DNA of 26,314 bases. It comes from CAYMGM01 sp964390005. GTDB taxonomy: Bacteria; Pseudomonadota; Alphaproteobacteria; UBA9219. The first letter of the stretch is position 1, and each line of letters opens with the position of its first letter. The notes beneath the pieces were generated by a model. The model had not been told where the DNA came from. It searched no databases and saw only the letters and a program-made list of their open reading frames with translations. Below are positions 15,983 to 23,333 of this stretch, in pieces. A program made the translations under genes and the position numbers. The stretch is taken from the NCBI GenBank assembly GCA_964390005.1, contig CAYMGM010000021.1, positions 1 through 26,314 of the forward strand, read 5' to 3'.

Positions 15983-16056
15983 GATTGATCTTGTCAGGCG
16001 CAACGCCTCGTTTTTTCCATATCTTGAAAGAGGGTTACCGGATGTGGGCTTGTGTC

Positions 16057-17151
16057 TCACTCTTCCTGGGCTGTCACGGCAGGGTCGGGCGTTCCCATCA
16101 TCGCTTCGGCCACAAGCCCCGCATTGGCGCGGATTTTGTTTTCAATGGCCGCCGCGATTTCAGGGTTGTCGCGTAAAAACTGCTTGGCATTCTCGCGGCC
16201 TTGACCGATACGCTGACCATCGTACGAGAACCAAGCCCCCGACTTTTCGACCACGCCAGCTTGGGCGCCTAAGTCGACAAGCTCGCCGACTTTCGAGACG
16301 CCTTCGCCATACATGATGTCAAACTCGACAACGCGGAACGGCGGGGCCATTTTGTTTTTGACGACCTTGACGCGCGTTTGATTGCCGACAACCGTGTCGC
16401 GATCCTTGATCGAGCCAATGCGGCGGATATCCAAGCGGACCGAGGCGTAAAACTTTAGGGCATTGCCGCCCGTTGTCGTTTCCGGGTTTCCGAACATCAC
16501 GCCGATTTTTAGGCGGATCTGGTTGATAAAGATCACCATCGTTTTCGAGCGCGAGATGGATCCCGTTAGTTTGCGCAGCGCTTGGCTCATCAAGCGAGCG
16601 TGCAGACCAACATGGCTGTCACCCATTTCGCCTTCCAATTCGGCGCGCGGCACCAAGGCGGCGACGGAATCAACGACCAAAACATCGATGGCACCAGACC
16701 GAACCAAGGTATCGGCAATTTCCAAAGCTTGTTCGCCTGCATCGGGCTGCGAGATAAGTAAGTCGTCGATGTTGACGCCCAATTTACGCGCATAAGCGGG
16801 ATCCAGCGCATGCTCGGCGTCGATAAAAGCGCAGGTCCCGCCGCTTTTTTGGGCTTGGGCGATAGCATGCAAAGCCAATGTCGTTTTGCCTGAACTTTCG
16901 GGGCCATAGATTTCAATGATACGCCCGCGCGGTAAGCCGCCAATGCCAAGGCCAATATCAAGTCCCAGCGAGCCCGTCGAGATCACATCCGCCTCGGTGA
17001 CGCCTTCTTGGGCGCCGAGTTTCATGATGGATCCCTTGCCGAAAGCGCGTTCAATCTGGCTGAGCGCGGCATCTAAAGCGCGCTGTTTTTCTGAATCTTT
17101 CGCATCTTTCTCAACGACTTGTAGGTTATTTGAACGAGAGGCGGCGCACAT
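16057..17151 (-). CDS. recA: recombinase RecA
   Basis: The 364-aa protein forms ATP-dependent filaments on single-stranded DNA, carries out strand exchange, and triggers LexA self-cleavage. Walker A is GPESSGKT (83-90); VVDSVAALVPRAELEGE marks the Walker B/L1 region; the L2 loop is NQIRLKIGVMFGNPETTTGG. The C-terminus is acidic (AQEE). AGGAGC precedes the ATG. The upstream region carries an alphaproteobacterial-type LexA box, so it is probably SOS-induced. It runs towards the bidirectional terminator at 15949-15982. Confidence 0.98.
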   Translation of the reverse strand: MCAASRSNNLQVVEKDAKDSEKQRALDAALSQIERAFGKGSIMKLGAQEGVTEADVISTGSLGLDIGLGIGGLPRGRIIEIYGPESSGKTTLALHAIAQAQKSGGTCAFIDAEHALDPAYARKLGVNIDDLLISQPDAGEQALEIADTLVRSGAIDVLVVDSVAALVPRAELEGEMGDSHVGLHARLMSQALRKLTGSISRSKTMVIFINQIRLKIGVMFGNPETTTGGNALKFYASVRLDIRRIGSIKDRDTVVGNQTRVKVVKNKMAPPFRVVEFDIMYGEGVSKVGELVDLGAQAGVVEKSGAWFSYDGQRIGQGRENAKQFLRDNPEIAAAIENKIRANAGLVAEAMMGTPDPAVTAQEE

Positions 17152-17215
17152 GGAAAGCTCCTTCGGAATGGATAAACGAACAGGCGAGGGGATAAGAAGT
17201 GTTTCTGTTTCGTTC

Positions 17216-17257
17216 TTTATCGTATCGCCTGCGATTCTGCAAGTTCTATTTTTGTTC
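17216..17257 (-). promoter_or_regulatory. recA SOS promoter with LexA box
   Basis: On the + strand GTTC (17243-17246), seven bases, GTTC (17254-17257) matches the direct-repeat LexA operator known from Alphaproteobacteria. It abuts a minus-strand -35-like TTGCAG (17242-17237). The -10 is less clear: GATAAA at 17221-17216 gives a 15-base spacer. The site is about 92 bases upstream of the recA ATG. Confidence 0.75.
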
Positions 17258-17283
17258 TTTTTGGCGCAGGGCTTGGGGAAGCT

Positions 17284-17301
17284 GTTCTACTGTGATAGAA
17301 C
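17284..17301. promoter_or_regulatory. 18-bp palindrome upstream of TrpR-family gene
   Basis: GTTCTACTGTGATAGAAC has perfect six-base arms (GTTCTA/TAGAAC) around six bases. It lies 44 bases before the TrpR-like gene and 27 bases beyond the recA LexA box. A weak + strand promoter (TTGGGG, 17 bases, TAGAAC) would place its -10 inside the right arm, so a bound repressor would block it. Autoregulation by the TrpR-like protein, or a second SOS-type operator, are both possible. Confidence 0.5.
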
Positions 17302-17345
17302 GAAAGGACAGTTGATTTTTTAAGCCCAAGGGAAGGAAGCCTTTG

Positions 17346-17672
17346 ATGTCTGGCGAAGCGCCCCATTTTAAGAACATCCACCCGGTAGCGGAAGCGGCCT
17401 TGCTTGACGCTTTTATGCTTTTGAAAACGCCCGACGAAGTCCGGCGTTTTCTTTATGACGTTTGCACGCCAAAGGAGATTGCTGACCTTGCGGACCGTTG
17501 GCGCGTGGCGCGTCTTTTGGATGAAGGCAAGCTTTCCTATCGCGACATTCACGAAGAGACGGGGGTCAGCGTCACGACCGTTGGCCGTGTCGCGCGTTTT
17601 TTGCAGCAAGAAAGCTTCCAAGGCTATCGCATGGTTTTAGACCGTTTGAAAGCCGTCAAAAAGCGCAGCTAA
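17346..17672 (+). CDS. TrpR/YerC-family DNA-binding protein
   Basis: The 108-aa all-helical protein matches the YerC/YecD branch of the Trp repressor superfamily. LLKTPDEVRRFLYDVCTPKEIADLADRW (about 25-52) precedes the helix-turn-helix LSYRDIHEETGVSVTTVGRVARFL (63-86). I chose the ATG at 17346 (AAGGAAG upstream); an adjacent in-frame TTG adds only one residue. Whether tryptophan or another ligand is sensed cannot be told. It is divergent from recA and convergent with kdsD, and a palindrome lies in its promoter region. Confidence 0.88.
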   Translation: MSGEAPHFKNIHPVAEAALLDAFMLLKTPDEVRRFLYDVCTPKEIADLADRWRVARLLDEGKLSYRDIHEETGVSVTTVGRVARFLQQESFQGYRMVLDRLKAVKKRS

Positions 17673-17695
17673 AAAGCCTGGCCGTTGGGTCAGGC
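17671..17695 (-). terminator. terminator of kdsD
   Basis: On the minus strand GCCTG (17695-17691) pairs with CAGGC (17680-17676). Further pairs inside are CC/GG plus a G-T pair around a four-base loop, and TTTTT follows (17675-17671). The stem includes the kdsD stop codon, and the T-run overlaps the stop of the convergent TrpR-family gene. The opposite direction has no T-run. Confidence 0.7.
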
Positions 17696-18697
17696 AATCC
17701 CGGCGCGGAGCAAATCGTGGATATGGACGATACCTAGGGGCTTTTCATCTTCGACGACGAGAAGTTGCGTGACTTTCTTCTCATTGAGAATCATCACAGC
17801 CTCTGCCGCAAGCAGGCGCGGAGAGACACTGCTGGCTTTGCGCGTCATAATCGCTTCGGCTTTTTGATCCATCAAGTCTGTCGCCATGTGGCGACGCAAA
17901 TCGCCGTCGGTAATAATGCCTTGCAGTTTGCCGTTGTCGTCCACAATGATAGCGCAGCCAAAACTTTTTTGGGTCATGATCAACAAAACGTCGGCCATTT
18001 TGTCCTGCAGGTGAGCCAGCGGCAAATCGTCGCCGCCATGCATCAAATCCGCCACGCGAACCAAGTTTTTGCCCAACTTGCCGCCCGGATGAAAATTACG
18101 AAAATCTTCAGCCGTAAAGCCCTTCATATCAAGGCACGCAATGGCCAGCGCGTCGCCAAGGGCCAGCGTCATGGTGGTCGATGTTGTGGGGGCCAGCCCC
18201 AGCGATCCGACCTCGGGCTCGTTGGCCAACAACAAGACGATGTCCGAGGCTGTCGCCAGCGTGCTTTGCGCGCGCGACGTGATGCCGATCAACGGAATGG
18301 AAAAGCGGCGCGTATAGGTGATGACATCGGCCAGTTCTTGAACTTCGCCAGAATTAGAAATGGCAATAACGACGTCTTCTGCCGTGATCATGCCCATATC
18401 GCCGTGGCTGGCTTCGCCAGGGTGGACGAAATAAGCGGGCGTCCCGGTCGAGGCCATTGTCGCCGCGATTTTGCGCGCGATATGTCCGCTTTTTCCCATG
18501 CCCGTCACAATGACGCGGCCTTTGCAGGCGACAATGGCGTGGACGGCTTGCGTCAAATGCTCATTAAGCTGAGCCGCCAGTTTGTGTAAAGCGTCGCCTT
18601 CAGCCGTTAATACATGGCGCGCAGTAGCTAAGATTGTTTCGTTGGTCATCGTCGGTGTCGTTTCGGTATCGCATTTTTGGACAAGTGACACGGGCAT
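17690..18697 (-). CDS. kdsD: arabinose-5-phosphate isomerase KdsD (KpsF/GutQ family)
   Basis: The 335-aa enzyme converts ribulose 5-phosphate to arabinose 5-phosphate, the first step towards the Kdo of lipopolysaccharide. The SIS domain (about 45-190) has GKGRVIVTGMGKSGHIA, HPGEASHGDMG (92-102) and ISNSGEVQE (113-121). Two CBS domains follow (about 215-330). The ATG at 18697 has AGGGAG upstream; an in-frame ATG 16 codons later has none. A near-perfect hairpin in the leader covers that ribosome site. It may be transcribed from its own promoter or from the partner-switching genes 100 bases upstream. It indicates an LPS-making outer membrane. Confidence 0.93.
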   Translation of the reverse strand: MPVSLVQKCDTETTPTMTNETILATARHVLTAEGDALHKLAAQLNEHLTQAVHAIVACKGRVIVTGMGKSGHIARKIAATMASTGTPAYFVHPGEASHGDMGMITAEDVVIAISNSGEVQELADVITYTRRFSIPLIGITSRAQSTLATASDIVLLLANEPEVGSLGLAPTTSTTMTLALGDALAIACLDMKGFTAEDFRNFHPGGKLGKNLVRVADLMHGGDDLPLAHLQDKMADVLLIMTQKSFGCAIIVDDNGKLQGIITDGDLRRHMATDLMDQKAEAIMTRKASSVSPRLLAAEAVMILNEKKVTQLLVVEDEKPLGIVHIHDLLRAGIA

Positions 18698-18708
18698 AAA
18701 ACCGGGCT

Positions 18709-18728
18709 CCCTTTTTCTTGAAAGAGGG
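18709..18728 (-). promoter_or_regulatory. leader hairpin covering the kdsD ribosome site
   Basis: On the minus strand CCCTCTTTC, AA, GAAAAAGGG forms a nine-pair stem with one C-A mismatch. The right arm contains the AAAGGG part of the kdsD ribosome site, about 11 bases before the ATG. It could modulate translation. No T-run follows, so it is not a terminator. Confidence 0.4.
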
Positions 18729-18796
18729 GCATCATGCGCCGTTTTGATACCGGATACAAGGATGGATTTTTGTTTTATTACAGTGTGTTATTGCGT

Positions 18797-19279
18797 TTAT
18801 TCGGTGGGTTTGACCTGGAACCAAAGCTGCAATTTCTTGAAATCGGGGCTTAGCGTAACGTGACGCGAAAGCTTGAGAAGAATAGGAAAACCAAGACCGC
18901 CGGGGACTTCGTCTTCTTTCAGAAAATCGCGACTAACGCCAGAGCGGGCCATTTTAAGGACCATGGCAACGCGGCTCATCATGGGGGGAATCTGAAAAAA
19001 GGAAAGCAACAACATGTTACAGCGGCGGCGAACGTAAAAGCCCAAAGCTTGAGCGCGCCCATGCAGCGCCGCATTGGCAAAGCATTCGGACAAGATCAAA
19101 TAAAGATCGGCTTCCGACAACAGATTTTTCGGAAAATCACGGACAATGGCTTCAATCGTTGTGGGATCCCACAAAGCGGCCTCATCCATAACGGCGGCAT
19201 AGAGATTGCCTGTATGGAAGCCGACGGCCCGTGCTTCTTCGACCATCGATTTATCAGGGAGACCAAATTGACGTAGCAT
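18797..19279 (-). CDS. RsbW-like anti-sigma/switch histidine-kinase-type ATPase
   Basis: The 160-aa protein has the GHKL ATPase core of serine kinases such as RsbW and SpoIIAB. The N-box is E65-x3-N69-x3-H73 in LILSECFANAALHGRA, and a G-box-like GGLGFPILLKLS is at 127-138. The usual DxGxG box is not obvious: the region SRDFLKEDEVPGG is degenerate, so kinase activity is not certain. It lies 56 bases after the STAS gene and is probably in the same operon. By analogy it would phosphorylate the STAS protein and hold an output partner, but no sigma factor is adjacent. Confidence 0.8.
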   Translation of the reverse strand: MLRQFGLPDKSMVEEARAVGFHTGNLYAAVMDEAALWDPTTIEAIVRDFPKNLLSEADLYLILSECFANAALHGRAQALGFYVRRRCNMLLLSFFQIPPMMSRVAMVLKMARSGVSRDFLKEDEVPGGLGFPILLKLSRHVTLSPDFKKLQLWFQVKPTE

Positions 19280-19335
19280 CGGGACGCCTTCACCTTTGAT
19301 AAGTTGCCTTACGGGGTCGTAACTGGATAAAAGCC

Positions 19336-19653
19336 TTAGGTTCGTATCTCGGTGATACGGTTCAATTCGACCATATCAAACAAACGGCTGATGTCAGGAT
19401 TCGGTTTTTCGATAACAAAACTGGCCGTTTTTTCGCGCACGCGGCGCAAAATGCGGATCAAAACGCCAAGCCAGTGGCTGTCCATACGCTCGACATCGGC
19501 AAAATTCATGCGCACAGATTTGACTTCGCCTTGATCGACCAAGGTCGAAACTTGATAGACAAGCTGTTCGCCTTCCTTGTGCTGGTGGAAGGTCAAAGCG
19601 CCGGAAACGTAAATAACAAGATCGTCGCCTTCGCGTCGAAACTTGAAAGCCAT
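19336..19653 (-). CDS. STAS-domain anti-anti-sigma factor-like protein
   Basis: The 105-aa single-domain protein has the STAS fold: an N-terminal strand pair (DDLVIYVSGALTF), VRMNFADVERMDSHWLGVLIRI and a final helix. S59 in MDSHWLG is at the position phosphorylated in RsbV/SpoIIAA. It starts two bases after the stop of the PP2C-response regulator gene, so the two are translationally linked. The phosphatase and the downstream RsbW-like protein would control its phosphorylation state. It is the middle element of a partner switch. Confidence 0.9.
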   Translation of the reverse strand: MAFKFRREGDDLVIYVSGALTFHQHKEGEQLVYQVSTLVDQGEVKSVRMNFADVERMDSHWLGVLIRILRRVREKTASFVIEKPNPDISRLFDMVELNRITEIRT

Positions 19654-19655
19654 TT

Positions 19656-20795
19656 TTATCTCCTTTGCAAAGCGATGAGCGTCAAATCGTCAATCAAGGA
19701 CCCCTCTGGCGCCAAGGATTGAGCCAGATTGATGCTGCGCGGATCGGCCTGCGGTAGAAGCTTGGCCGGGTCCATATTGATGCTTTCGGGCCAACCGTCG
19801 GTGAACAGGACGATGGCAGCGCCGGGGGGCAACGTGGCCGTTGACGTTGTCAGCGATACGACGCCCGATCCCAACGGCAACCCGCGCGTCGGCAATTCGG
19901 TCACGCGGCCATTTTCCAGCATCAGCGGCGAGGGGATATTGGTTCCCGCGTAATTGATGACGCCCGTCCTTTTGTTGATTGTCATGGCGACGGCACCGGC
20001 AAAAAGCTGGCCGAAGGAAATCTTGGCCATCGCGGCGTCGATTTTATTCAGAAAGGTGCTGGGCGTACGCACTTCGTCATAATATTCCTGAACCAGACAA
20101 TCGACGCGCAACGCATTGATCGCGCCTGCAAGGCCGTGGGCGCTGGCATCGACCAAAACGACGCCAAGCGTATCGTCGTCAAGAGGACGCAGCGACCATA
20201 AATCGCCGCCGATTTCGTCATGCGGCTGATAAACGGATGAGCAATTTAAACCGTATTTTCCGGCGATCTCGATGGCTTTTTCCTCGGTCGGCAAAATGGC
20301 GTCGAGGAACGAATGCGTGATCTCGATATGCGCCTGAATACGGTTGCGGAAATCGAAAAGAACGCGCGACGAAATGGCGCTGCGCAAATGGGCACAGATA
20401 CGCGCGCGCAGCTCGGTCATATGAAAGGGGCGGCTGACAACGTCGGTTGCGCCCAGCTCAAAACAGCGCACGCGGTCGTCTTCGCCTTGCAAGCTGGTTT
20501 GAACGAGGATCGACAGGTTGTCGAAGGCATGGTCTTGACGCAGGTGACGGATCAGCTCCATCCCATCCATGCGCGGCATGCGAATATCAAGCAAAATAAG
20601 GTCGGGGCGAAAGCGCGTGATCAAATCCAGCGCGGCTTCGCCGTCTTCGGCTTCGTCGATGATTCCGACGCCGAGCTTTTCACAAACATTCCGTAACAAC
20701 AAACGGTTGGTCGGATCGTCATCGACAATGACGATATGGGCACGCTTAAACTCGGTCGGCAAAGGGCCATCTGTTTGTGGAAGGTAAACGTTCAC
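19656..20795 (-). CDS. response regulator with SpoIIE/RsbU-type PP2C phosphatase domain
   Basis: The 379-aa protein joins a receiver domain (about 18-140) to a PPM phosphatase domain (about 185-379). The receiver has D25/D26, phospho-acceptor D70 in LILLDIRMPRMDG and T100, but the usual lysine before proline is arginine (R122 in SRPF). The phosphatase has the metal-binding aspartates D198 (EIGGDLW), D216 (VDASAHG), D333 (LFTDGWPES) and D369/D370 (DDLTLIAL). It is expected to dephosphorylate the STAS protein when its receiver is phosphorylated by an unseen kinase. It is first in the three-gene operon. Confidence 0.92.
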   Translation of the reverse strand: MNVYLPQTDGPLPTEFKRAHIVIVDDDPTNRLLLRNVCEKLGVGIIDEAEDGEAALDLITRFRPDLILLDIRMPRMDGMELIRHLRQDHAFDNLSILVQTSLQGEDDRVRCFELGATDVVSRPFHMTELRARICAHLRSAISSRVLFDFRNRIQAHIEITHSFLDAILPTEEKAIEIAGKYGLNCSSVYQPHDEIGGDLWSLRPLDDDTLGVVLVDASAHGLAGAINALRVDCLVQEYYDEVRTPSTFLNKIDAAMAKISFGQLFAGAVAMTINKRTGVINYAGTNIPSPLMLENGRVTELPTRGLPLGSGVVSLTTSTATLPPGAAIVLFTDGWPESINMDPAKLLPQADPRSINLAQSLAPEGSLIDDLTLIALQRR

Positions 20796-20920
20796 GCGAA
20801 GGATTCCATACCAGACTGGATTGAAAAACAGTCATCTATCTTTACGCACCTGGGCTTAAATTCTGATTAACAGGGTGCATGCCATTGTTTTCAAAAAAGA
20901 AGAACCCAGCCAGGGGGGGG

Positions 20921-21853
20921 TCAGAAACCTTCTTTTTCTGCAATGAGATAGATCGGGCGTCCTTTGACTTCGGTAAAGACGCGGGCCAAATATTCGCCAA
21001 TGACGCCAAGGCTAAGCAGTTGAATGCCGCCCAGAAACAGGATGCCAACCATCAGCGAGGCAAAGCCGGGAACATCAATGCCGAATAAAAGAGTTCGCCC
21101 AACCAGAAAAAGACCATAGGCCAACGCAATCAACGAAATAGCGCAGCCAAACCAAGTCCAGATCCGCAAGGGCACGGTGCTAAAGGACGACAGGCCGTCA
21201 AAGGCGAAACTCATAAGCTTGAAGAGGTTCCAGTTTGTATGGCCGCCCTGACGCGGCGCGACATCGAAGGGGACAAAGGCATAATCATAGCCGACCCATG
21301 TCATCAGGCCCTTCATAAACCGGTTGCGCTCGGGCAAGGCATTGACGGCGTCGATGACGGCGCGGTCCAGAACGCGGAAGTCGCCTGCGCCTTCGGGCAG
21401 CTTGATGTCGGCAATGTGCCGAAAGACCGCATAGAAAGCTTTAGAAAAAAGTTTGCGGGCAAAACCGTCGGTATCGCGGTTGCGACGAATGGCATAGACC
21501 ATTTTCGCGCCGCCTTGCCACGCTTTGATTAATTCAGGGATCGTCTCGGGCGGGTGCTGCAAATCGCTGTCCATGGTCAGGGCCGCGTTTCCTTGCGCTA
21601 AGCGCAAGCCGCAGGTCAATGCCGCCTCTTTCCCAAAATTGCGGGCGAAACGAACGGGTTTAATGCGCAAGTCGCGTTCGCGTTCGTGGCAAAGCAGGCG
21701 GTATGTCTCATCGTCGCTGCCATCATCGATACAGATAATTTCATAGGAAAGATCCAGCGCGCCCAAGACGGGGCGCAAACGATGGAACAGTTCGTGGACT
21801 GAGCTCTCCTCGTTGTGAAAGGGCAGAATGATGGAAAGATCGGGACAGGTCAT
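20921..21853 (-). CDS. GtrB/DPM1-type polyprenyl-phosphate glycosyltransferase
   Basis: The 310-aa GT2 enzyme probably moves a sugar from a nucleotide donor to undecaprenyl phosphate at the inner membrane. The GT-A domain has SIILPFHNEE (7-16), IDDGSDDET (42-50), RNFGKEAALTCGL and the metal-binding TMDSDLQHPP (93-102). Two C-terminal membrane segments follow (about 230-255 and 265-290), then GEYLARVFTEVKGRP, typical of GtrB/YfdH/CsbB proteins. No flippase or partner GT-C gene is visible, so sugar and target are unknown. The stop is followed by a G8 tract (20913-20920) and a T-rich stretch on the minus strand with only weak hairpin potential. Confidence 0.9.
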   Translation of the reverse strand: MTCPDLSIILPFHNEESSVHELFHRLRPVLGALDLSYEIICIDDGSDDETYRLLCHERERDLRIKPVRFARNFGKEAALTCGLRLAQGNAALTMDSDLQHPPETIPELIKAWQGGAKMVYAIRRNRDTDGFARKLFSKAFYAVFRHIADIKLPEGAGDFRVLDRAVIDAVNALPERNRFMKGLMTWVGYDYAFVPFDVAPRQGGHTNWNLFKLMSFAFDGLSSFSTVPLRIWTWFGCAISLIALAYGLFLVGRTLLFGIDVPGFASLMVGILFLGGIQLLSLGVIGEYLARVFTEVKGRPIYLIAEKEGF

Positions 21854-21910
21854 GGAAAAAACCGGATAGGAGAATCGATAACGCTATCTAAAGCGATAAT
21901 CGCGAATTGC

Positions 21911-21951
21911 GAAAGAAAAATGACGCGCCACTCGGGGTCGAGGGCGCGTCA
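21911..21951 (-). terminator. terminator of rpsU
   Basis: TGACGCGCC (21921-21929) and GGCGCGTCA (21943-21951) form a perfect nine-pair stem, with a further CTCG/CGAG stem inside and a GGGT loop. On the minus strand it is followed by TTTTTCTTTC (21920-21911). It lies about 28 bases after the rpsU stop. Confidence 0.9.
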
Positions 21952-21979
21952 TGAAACGTATCCAAAGGGAAGAAGGTTC

Positions 21980-22183
21980 TTAGAACCCTTCGCGCTCTTT
22001 GCGTTTACGGTCGACCTTGCGGGCGCGGCGAACGGCTTCTGCCTTTTCGCGAGCGCGCTTTTCCGACGGCTTTTCGTAGTTGCGACGCAGTTTCATTTCA
22101 CGAAACACGCCTTCGCGTTGCAGCTTCTTTTTCAGAACCCGCAGAGCCTGATCGACATTGTTATCACGCACTAAGACTTGCAC
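21980..22183 (-). CDS. rpsU: 30S ribosomal protein S21
   Basis: The 67-aa basic protein begins MQVLVRDNNVDQALRVLKKK and continues with the conserved GVFREMKLRRNYEKPSEKR and an Arg/Lys-rich tail ending REGF. S21 binds the 30S platform near the anti-Shine-Dalgarno end of 16S rRNA. The start is GTG at 22183, preceded by an AAGGGGGG ribosome site; a longer frame from 22261 would read through the leader and does not match S21. A terminator follows, and the upstream leader has its own hairpin (22215-22236). Confidence 0.96.
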   Translation of the reverse strand: MQVLVRDNNVDQALRVLKKKLQREGVFREMKLRRNYEKPSEKRAREKAEAVRRARKVDRKRKEREGF

Positions 22184-22214
22184 GAATATCCCCCCTTTCC
22201 GAAGGTTTGGCGTT

Positions 22215-22236
22215 AAAAAAGGGGCCACAAAGGCCC
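22215..22236 (-). terminator. terminator-like hairpin in the rpsU leader
   Basis: On the minus strand GGGCC (22236-22232), loop TTTGT and GGCCC (22226-22222) are followed by one C and six Ts (22220-22215). The last T is 31 bases before the GTG. Too little room remains for a promoter after it, so rpsU transcripts must read through. A competing pairing is possible between CGGTTTTGG just upstream and CCAAACC just downstream, which overlaps the left arm. Confidence 0.65.
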
Positions 22237-22249
22237 AAAACCGAGGTCT

Positions 22250-22277
22250 CCCATAACACATAGGGGGGCTGGGACAA
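22250..22277 (-). promoter_or_regulatory. putative rpsU promoter with extended -10
   Basis: On the minus strand TTGTCC (22277-22272) and TATGGG (22255-22250) are separated by 16 bases, and TG sits one base before the -10 (extended -10 type). Transcription would begin near 22243, giving a leader of about 60 bases that contains the hairpin at 22222-22236. Confidence 0.4.
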
Positions 22278-22320
22278 AGGTTTTTTTACCTTTTGGGCGA
22301 GAAAAGGGGTGCGATTAACC

Positions 22321-22342
22321 AAAAGGGTGCTTTTTAAGCCCC
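22321..22342 (-). terminator. weak terminator after the downstream exported paralogue
   Basis: On the minus strand GGGGCTT (22342-22336) pairs with AAGC-CCC (22332-22325, one bulged A) around AAA, and is followed by TTTT (22324-22321). The stop codon lies in the stem. A second inverted repeat (CCTTTTGG/CCAAAAGG, 22289-22326) overlaps it. Confidence 0.42.
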
Positions 22343-23293
22343 CGGGCGCGCAAAACCCGGCGCGCCAAGAACGGGGGCGGAAACGCCGCGGACTGTCGCG
22401 TCTTTGGCCTTAGGGCTTTCGGGCTCAAGCCGGGCAATGGCAAGATTCTCGGCCCCCAGCGCTTTCTGAAAGCCCGGCATGTGCAGGCCGCCATAGTAAA
22501 TAGCGGCTTTTCTGTCTCCGGCGATGTTTTTCATGGTTTGGGCAATTTCTTGGTCGTTGTGAAAACGCTCTTCCAACATGGCTTTGTTCCGCGTGCGTTG
22601 ATCTTGACGTGGCATGCCGTCGTAATAGCCTTTTTCGAATTTGAGAAACGCACCAGATTCCATATCTTTTAACTTGTCGCCCGTCCCGCCGCCTGCATCT
22701 GCCCAGGCCTGATAGGCCTTGTCGCGGTACGAACGCAGAACCGGCGATTGAGGGTCGCTGAGCGTGGTATCAAAATCGACCGCGCAAACCTGAATGCCTT
22801 GCGCCGCTGCGCGTCTGATCATGTCCGCCGTATATTCGTGCGTTTTGCGAATGTCTTTGGGGTTCGACTTGAATTGAAGAACCTCGGCGTCTGTCATGCC
22901 TTGAACAAAAGCCTCTTTGCCAATTTCTTTGGCGGCATAGGCGTTGATCAGTTTTTGCGTCTCGGGCGCGGATTCAATGAAAAGCAATTTGTAATTGTGC
23001 GCTGCGAGTGAGCCGATGGTCCCCCCATCGCTTGTCAGCGTATTGATCCCCATATGCCGGTGATCCATGTCTGCGAGGCCAAGGAACTGTTTGCCATCGG
23101 CTTTTTCGTTTGCGATCGCTTTTTCCAGCGCGGGGGAAAGGGACGGTTGCGCCTGATCGGCGACAGCATCGGGTAGCGTCCCCGGGCTTGCCTGCGCTTG
23201 TTTCATGGGCGCGGCCACAGCCAACGTTGCCGCAACAGCGACAGAGGTTGCTGCGAGTTTGCCTATATTGCGAGCCTTATGAAAAAATCCCAT
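22334..23293 (-). CDS. exported ChaN/EreA/TIKI-like protein, paralogue A
   Basis: The 319-aa protein has a Sec-type signal peptide (KLAATSVAVAATLAVAAP, cleavage near residue 35). The mature part shows spaced conserved residues shared with its neighbour: H78 in LGLADMDHRH, E107 in FIESAP, VDFDTT (172-177), a basic stretch RTRNKAMLEERF (233-244) and G268-G-L-H271 in YGGLHMPG. A histidine motif, a glutamate, arginines and a GxxH near the end recall the ChaN/erythromycin-esterase/TraB-TIKI superfamily of putative metallo- or haem-binding hydrolases; this is motif inference. AGGT lies before the ATG. It follows paralogue B after 40 bases, so both are one operon. Confidence 0.75.
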   Translation of the reverse strand: MGFFHKARNIGKLAATSVAVAATLAVAAPMKQAQASPGTLPDAVADQAQPSLSPALEKAIANEKADGKQFLGLADMDHRHMGINTLTSDGGTIGSLAAHNYKLLFIESAPETQKLINAYAAKEIGKEAFVQGMTDAEVLQFKSNPKDIRKTHEYTADMIRRAAAQGIQVCAVDFDTTLSDPQSPVLRSYRDKAYQAWADAGGGTGDKLKDMESGAFLKFEKGYYDGMPRQDQRTRNKAMLEERFHNDQEIAQTMKNIAGDRKAAIYYGGLHMPGFQKALGAENLAIARLEPESPKAKDATVRGVSAPVLGAPGFARPGA

Positions 23294-23333
23294 AAATGTT
23301 TACCTGCGTCTTGATGAAAGGCTGTTATCAAAC

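Noticed and set aside
17765..18589. 274-codon plus-strand frame over kdsD
   Set aside because: It is antisense to kdsD, rich in Arg, Gln and His, and shows no domain.
20900..20945. Terminator of the glycosyltransferase gene
   Set aside because: A T-rich stretch follows on the minus strand, but the only GC pairing is a three-pair CCC/GGG next to the G8 tract. Too weak to list.
22289..22326. CCTTTTGG/CCAAAAGG inverted repeat as an operator or terminator
   Set aside because: The 22-base loop and absence of a following T-run on either strand argue against a terminator, and there is no evidence for a binding protein.
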